DNA from: JANNGZ01 sp031404155
Lineage (GTDB): Bacteria; Pseudomonadota; Gammaproteobacteria; Burkholderiales; Burkholderiaceae_C
Direction of reading: 5' to 3'
Assembly (NCBI GenBank): GCA_031404155.1
Contig: JANNGZ010000422.1
Location: 1 to 8,664, forward strand
DNA: 8,664 nt
In this document: piece by piece, positions 5,465 through 8,664 of the stretch
How positions within the stretch are numbered: the first letter of the stretch is position 1
Layout of the letters: every line of letters starts with the position of its first letter
Notes under the pieces: model-generated
The model's input: only the letters and a program-made list of their open reading frames with translations
Told to the model about the DNA's origin: nothing
Database searches by the model: none
Program-made: the position numbers and the translations under genes

Positions 5465-6472
5465 TCAGTCGATCTTCAACCCGATCTTGTTGATGATCGC
5501 GCCCCAGCGTTTCATGTCGGCCTCGACCACACGTTTGAACTCCGCCGCGCTGCCGCCCACCGGCGTCAAGCCTTGGTTGTCGAGCGCGGTTTTCACCGCG
5601 GCCTCGGCCATCACCGCGTTGACGTCGGCGTTCACCCGCGCCACCACCGCGTCGGGCGTTCCGGCGGGCATGAACAGGCCGTTCCAGGCGAGTGACTCCA
5701 CGTTGCGGTAGCCGGCGTCGGCGAGCGTGGGCAAATCCTTGAGCGAGTCGGGCCGTTGCGCACTGCTCACCGCCAGCATCCGCACCTTGCCCGACTGCAC
5801 ATGCGCGAGCAGCGCCGGTGCCACCATGAAGGTGGCGTCTGCCGTGCCCTGCGCCACCGCGAGTGCCGCGGGCGGCGAGCCGTTGAAGGGCACATGGGTG
5901 CCGCTGATGCCGGCTTCGGCGAGCAACAGCTCCATTGTCAAATGCGCCGAGCTGCCGTTGCCGAGGGAGGAAAAATTCATCTTGCCGCCCTGGGCACGCG
6001 CCCAGTCGACGAACTCCTTGACCGTCTTCGCCGGCACCTTCTCGGCATTCACCGCCAGCACGTTGGGTTGCGAGGTGGTCATCACCACCGGCAGCAAATC
6101 CTTCGCCGGGTCGTAGGGCATCTTGCGGTAGAGGTAGGGCGCAAACGCGATCGGCCCGTTGAAGCCGATGCCCATCGTGTGCCCGTCGCCGGCCTTGGCC
6201 ACAGCGTCCATGCCGAGCATGCCGCCGGCGCCGGCCTTGTTCTCCACCACCACCGGCTGGCCCCAGCGCGCGCCGAGCTTGTCGCTCATCAGCCGCACGA
6301 TGATGTCCAGCGAGCTGCCCGCGGGCGCCGGCACCACGATGCGCACCGGCTTGCTCGGCCAGGCCAGGCCCGAGCTTGTCGAAGGGACGGCCTGCGCGTG
6401 CACCGCCGGGCTGGTCAGCGAGGCGGCGAACAGGGTGATGGCGGCGAGGGCGAGAAGCTGGCGGCGCTGCAT
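5465..6472 (-). CDS. Bug/TctC family periplasmic solute-binding protein
   Basis: The protein has 335 residues, the normal size for the Bug (tripartite tricarboxylate transporter substrate-binding) family. The ATG at 6472 has GGAG about 8 bases upstream. Residues 1-26 form a Sec signal peptide (QRR, a hydrophobic core, then AVHA before QA). The mature part opens with WPSKPVRIVVPAPAGSSLDIIVRLMSDKL (38-66), the family's first ligand-binding loop, then GQPVVVENKAGAGGMLG (71-87), YDPAKDLLPV (120-129), LPTLADAGY (247-255) and FMPAGTPDAVVARVN (267-281). Bug proteins bind carboxylates or amino acids; Bordetella BugD and BugE take aspartate and glutamate. The usual PGGSTD is PAGSSLD here, so the ligand is open. 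No TctA/TctB membrane genes lie nearby, which is common for orphan Bug genes. A repeat-like insertion encodes residues 31-37 just behind the signal peptide. Role: uptake or sensing of an organic acid, ligand unknown. Confidence 0.93.
   Translation of the reverse strand: MQRRQLLALAAITLFAASLTSPAVHAQAVPSTSSGLAWPSKPVRIVVPAPAGSSLDIIVRLMSDKLGARWGQPVVVENKAGAGGMLGMDAVAKAGDGHTMGIGFNGPIAFAPYLYRKMPYDPAKDLLPVVMTTSQPNVLAVNAEKVPAKTVKEFVDWARAQGGKMNFSSLGNGSSAHLTMELLLAEAGISGTHVPFNGSPPAALAVAQGTADATFMVAPALLAHVQSGKVRMLAVSSAQRPDSLKDLPTLADAGYRNVESLAWNGLFMPAGTPDAVVARVNADVNAVMAEAAVKTALDNQGLTPVGGSAAEFKRVVEADMKRWGAIINKIGLKID
6364..6386. repeat. Short dispersed-repeat-like sequence in the Bug-protein gene
   Basis: The core CCCGAGCTTGTCGAAGGG (6369-6386) differs by one base from the CCTGAGCTTGTCGAAGG type of repeat that I recall as scattered through many proteobacterial genomes. 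Here it is coding: on the minus strand it gives VPSTSSGLA, a typical translation of that repeat. It sits at the junction of signal peptide and mature domain, where extra residues would do little harm. Confidence 0.5.
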
Positions 6473-6670
6473 TTGGGGGCTCCGGTGTGGCGCTGAGGGT
6501 GGTCGCCATCGTATTCGCCACCTGCCGGCGCCCCGATGCGGACAAGCCCGCGGCGCTTGCCGCGCGCGGCGGCGACTTCATGCGACGATGCGCGCCTTCC
6601 TGCGCCACCCGATCCGCCACCCCGCGCCACCCCGCGCCACCCGCGCCACCCCCACCACCACCCCGCCGCC
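6473..6670. promoter_or_regulatory. Divergent intergenic region Bug gene / small membrane protein gene
   Basis: These 198 bases separate two divergent starts and should carry promoters for both. No clear -35/-10 pair is seen. From 6602 to 6668 the sequence is almost only C, G and A, with two exact tandem copies of CCCGCGCCAC (6621-6640), a nine-base partial copy after them, and a CCACCACCACC run up to the next ATG. No purine-rich ribosome binding site precedes that ATG. Confidence 0.4.
6602..6668. repeat. Tandem low-complexity repeat (unit CCCGCGCCAC)
   Basis: Two perfect ten-base units at 6621-6630 and 6631-6640 are flanked by degenerate copies (GCGCCACCC at 6602-6610, CCGCGCCAC at 6641-6649) and run into CCACC triplets. 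This is a simple strand-biased repeat of the kind that changes length by slippage. It ends 2 bases before the start of the next gene. Confidence 0.6.
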
Positions 6671-7084
6671 ATGTTCAAAGCCCTCGCCCTCGGCATCGTC
6701 GTCCTCGTCGCCCTCGTGGTCGGCTACTTCGCGATCGTGCTCAACTGGAGCTACTCCAGCGGCGAGCGTGCCGGCTGGGTGCAAAAGCTCTCCAAGAAGG
6801 GCTGGGTGTGCAAAACCTGGGAGGGTGAACTCGCGCTCGTCTCACTGCCCGGCAGCTCGGTGGAGAAGTTCTTCTTCACGGTCAAGGACGAAGCCGTGGC
6901 GCAGAAGATCATGCAGGCGATGGGCACCCGCGTCAGCTTGCACTACGACGAGAAGGTGGGCCTGCCGACGAGCTGCTTCGGCGAGACCCGGCACTTCGTC
7001 AGCAAGGTGCTCGCCAGCACCGAGATTCCGCTTGGGCCGGGGGTGGTGCTGCCGGCCCCGCCGGCGGCCGCGGCGTCGAAGTAG
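6671..7084 (+). CDS. Small membrane-anchored protein of unknown function
   Basis: A 137-residue protein is read from the ATG at 6671. An in-frame ATG at 6536 would add 45 residues of Pro/Arg/His low complexity, so 6671, directly before the hydrophobic helix, is preferred. No Shine-Dalgarno sequence is visible. Residues 4-25 form one transmembrane helix (short basic N-terminus, then LALGIVVLVALVVGYFAIVL). The rest should be a small periplasmic domain: YSSGERAGWVQKLSKKGWVCKTWEGELALVSLPG (28-61), FFFTVKDEAVAQKI (67-80) and HYDEKVGLPTSCFGETRHFV (91-110). C47 and C102 could form a disulfide. The tail is Pro/Ala-rich. The GERAGW...KGWVCKTWEGE pattern belongs, as I recall it, to a conserved Burkholderiales family sometimes wrongly labelled 6-phosphogluconate dehydrogenase; nothing here supports an enzyme of that kind. 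It is convergent with gdhA. Function unknown. Confidence 0.82.
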   Translation: MFKALALGIVVLVALVVGYFAIVLNWSYSSGERAGWVQKLSKKGWVCKTWEGELALVSLPGSSVEKFFFTVKDEAVAQKIMQAMGTRVSLHYDEKVGLPTSCFGETRHFVSKVLASTEIPLGPGVVLPAPPAAAASK

Positions 7085-7095
7085 TTCAGGCGGGG

Positions 7096-7118
7096 GGCGG
7101 ACGACGGAGTCGTCGGCC
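7096..7118. terminator. Hairpin between convergent membrane-protein gene and gdhA
   Basis: GGCGGACGAC (7096-7105) and GTCGTCGGCC (7109-7118) pair with one mismatch around a GGA loop. The strong ten-position stem lies in the 50-base gap between two converging genes, which fits a bidirectional terminator. Neither side has a clear U-run. Confidence 0.5.
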
Positions 7119-7134
7119 TGGGGGCGCTCTCAAC

Positions 7135-8403
<1,269 letters not shown>

Positions 8404-8664
8404 GGCGGTCTCCGAAGGGGTGTTGTGGGGCCTGACAGATCATGGGCTCGTGGCCCGCGCTGGCCGGCGGCATGGGTGGGCACTGTAGGCGCGAGGGCGC
8501 CGAATTTTTCACCATCCGTCATGCCGGGATGGCATCGGACCATGACTCCCCATAGGAGCCTGTCGGGCTTGGGGTTGGGCCCGCGCCGAGGTGAGTTGCC
8601 GTGCCAGGCTAGGCGCCCGCGAGGCGTGTGGCGGTGCCACACAACGAGCTGGCAACGACGCCTG
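8404..8664 (-). promoter_or_regulatory. Upstream region of gdhA with several hairpins, no convincing gene
   Basis: No supported coding region lies in these 261 bases. Moving away from gdhA one meets a possible -10 (TACAGT on the minus strand, 8487-8482), then GGCGC/GCGCC arms (8488-8492 and 8497-8501), an AT-rich GAATTTTTC (8502-8510), and CCATCC/GGATGG arms (8512-8517 and 8527-8532). Near the edge there is a perfect seven-base stem, GTGTGGC/GCCACAC (8626-8642). The AT-rich patch is the best place for a promoter or regulator site. The edge hairpin may be the terminator of a gene beyond the window. Confidence 0.4.
8626..8642. terminator. Perfect seven-base hairpin near the window edge
   Basis: GTGTGGC (8626-8632) and GCCACAC (8636-8642) pair perfectly around a GGT loop. 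It lies more than 220 bases from the gdhA start, so it may end the transcript of a neighbour beyond 8664. No U-run follows on either strand, so a regulator binding site is equally possible. Confidence 0.3.

Noticed and set aside
8555..8576. Possible dispersed repeat around AGGAGCCTGTCGGGCTT
   Set aside because: It feels similar to repeats I recall from Burkholderiales, but there is only one copy in the window and the internal symmetry is just four bases.
8541..8664. Plus-strand frame open to the window end starting at the ATG at 8541
   Set aside because: The translation is Arg-rich with no motif, and no ribosome binding site precedes it; too short to support.

Overview
The window looks like an ordinary chromosomal segment of a GC-rich betaproteobacterium, most likely of the order Burkholderiales. 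The reasons are the uniformly high G+C and strong GC3 bias, a pilT gene divergent from a YggS/PLPBP gene, a stand-alone Bug/TctC periplasmic binding protein, and short dispersed repeats of types I recall from that order. No tRNA, rRNA, CRISPR array, insertion sequence, phage gene or defence system is visible.

Layout. (1) 1-296 (-): N-terminal third of the twitching-motility ATPase PilT, cut by the window edge. (2) 404-1093 (+): pyridoxal-phosphate homeostasis protein of the YggS family, divergent from pilT. (3) 1121-1639 (-): a close relative of Lrp, convergent with yggS and divergent from (4) 1860-4991 (+): putA, a bifunctional proline dehydrogenase / P5C dehydrogenase without the N-terminal DNA-binding domain. 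(5) 5029-5334 (-): a small Cys-rich protein of unknown function. (6) 5465-6472 (-): a Bug-type solute-binding protein with a signal peptide. (7) 6671-7084 (+): a small membrane-anchored protein of unknown function. (8) 7135-8403 (-): a hexameric-type glutamate dehydrogenase. The last 261 bases (8404-8664) hold no convincing gene, only the upstream region of gdhA with several hairpins.

How the genes fit together. PutA oxidises proline to glutamate, and the glutamate dehydrogenase can turn that glutamate into 2-oxoglutarate and ammonium, so the window carries a full proline-to-TCA-cycle route. The Lrp-type protein is the likely regulator of putA, since this PutA cannot repress its own gene. The Bug protein may feed in a carboxylate or amino acid, but its ligand cannot be read from the sequence.

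The most unusual observations are small-scale. A two-palindrome element lies in frame inside putA and lengthens a loop of the proline dehydrogenase domain just before the conserved Arg-Arg helix. A second, Ala/Ser/Gly-rich insertion lies in the same domain. A short dispersed-repeat-like sequence sits in frame just behind the signal peptide of the Bug protein, and a hairpin-rich repeat forms the likely terminator of that gene. I found no clearly new multi-gene system.
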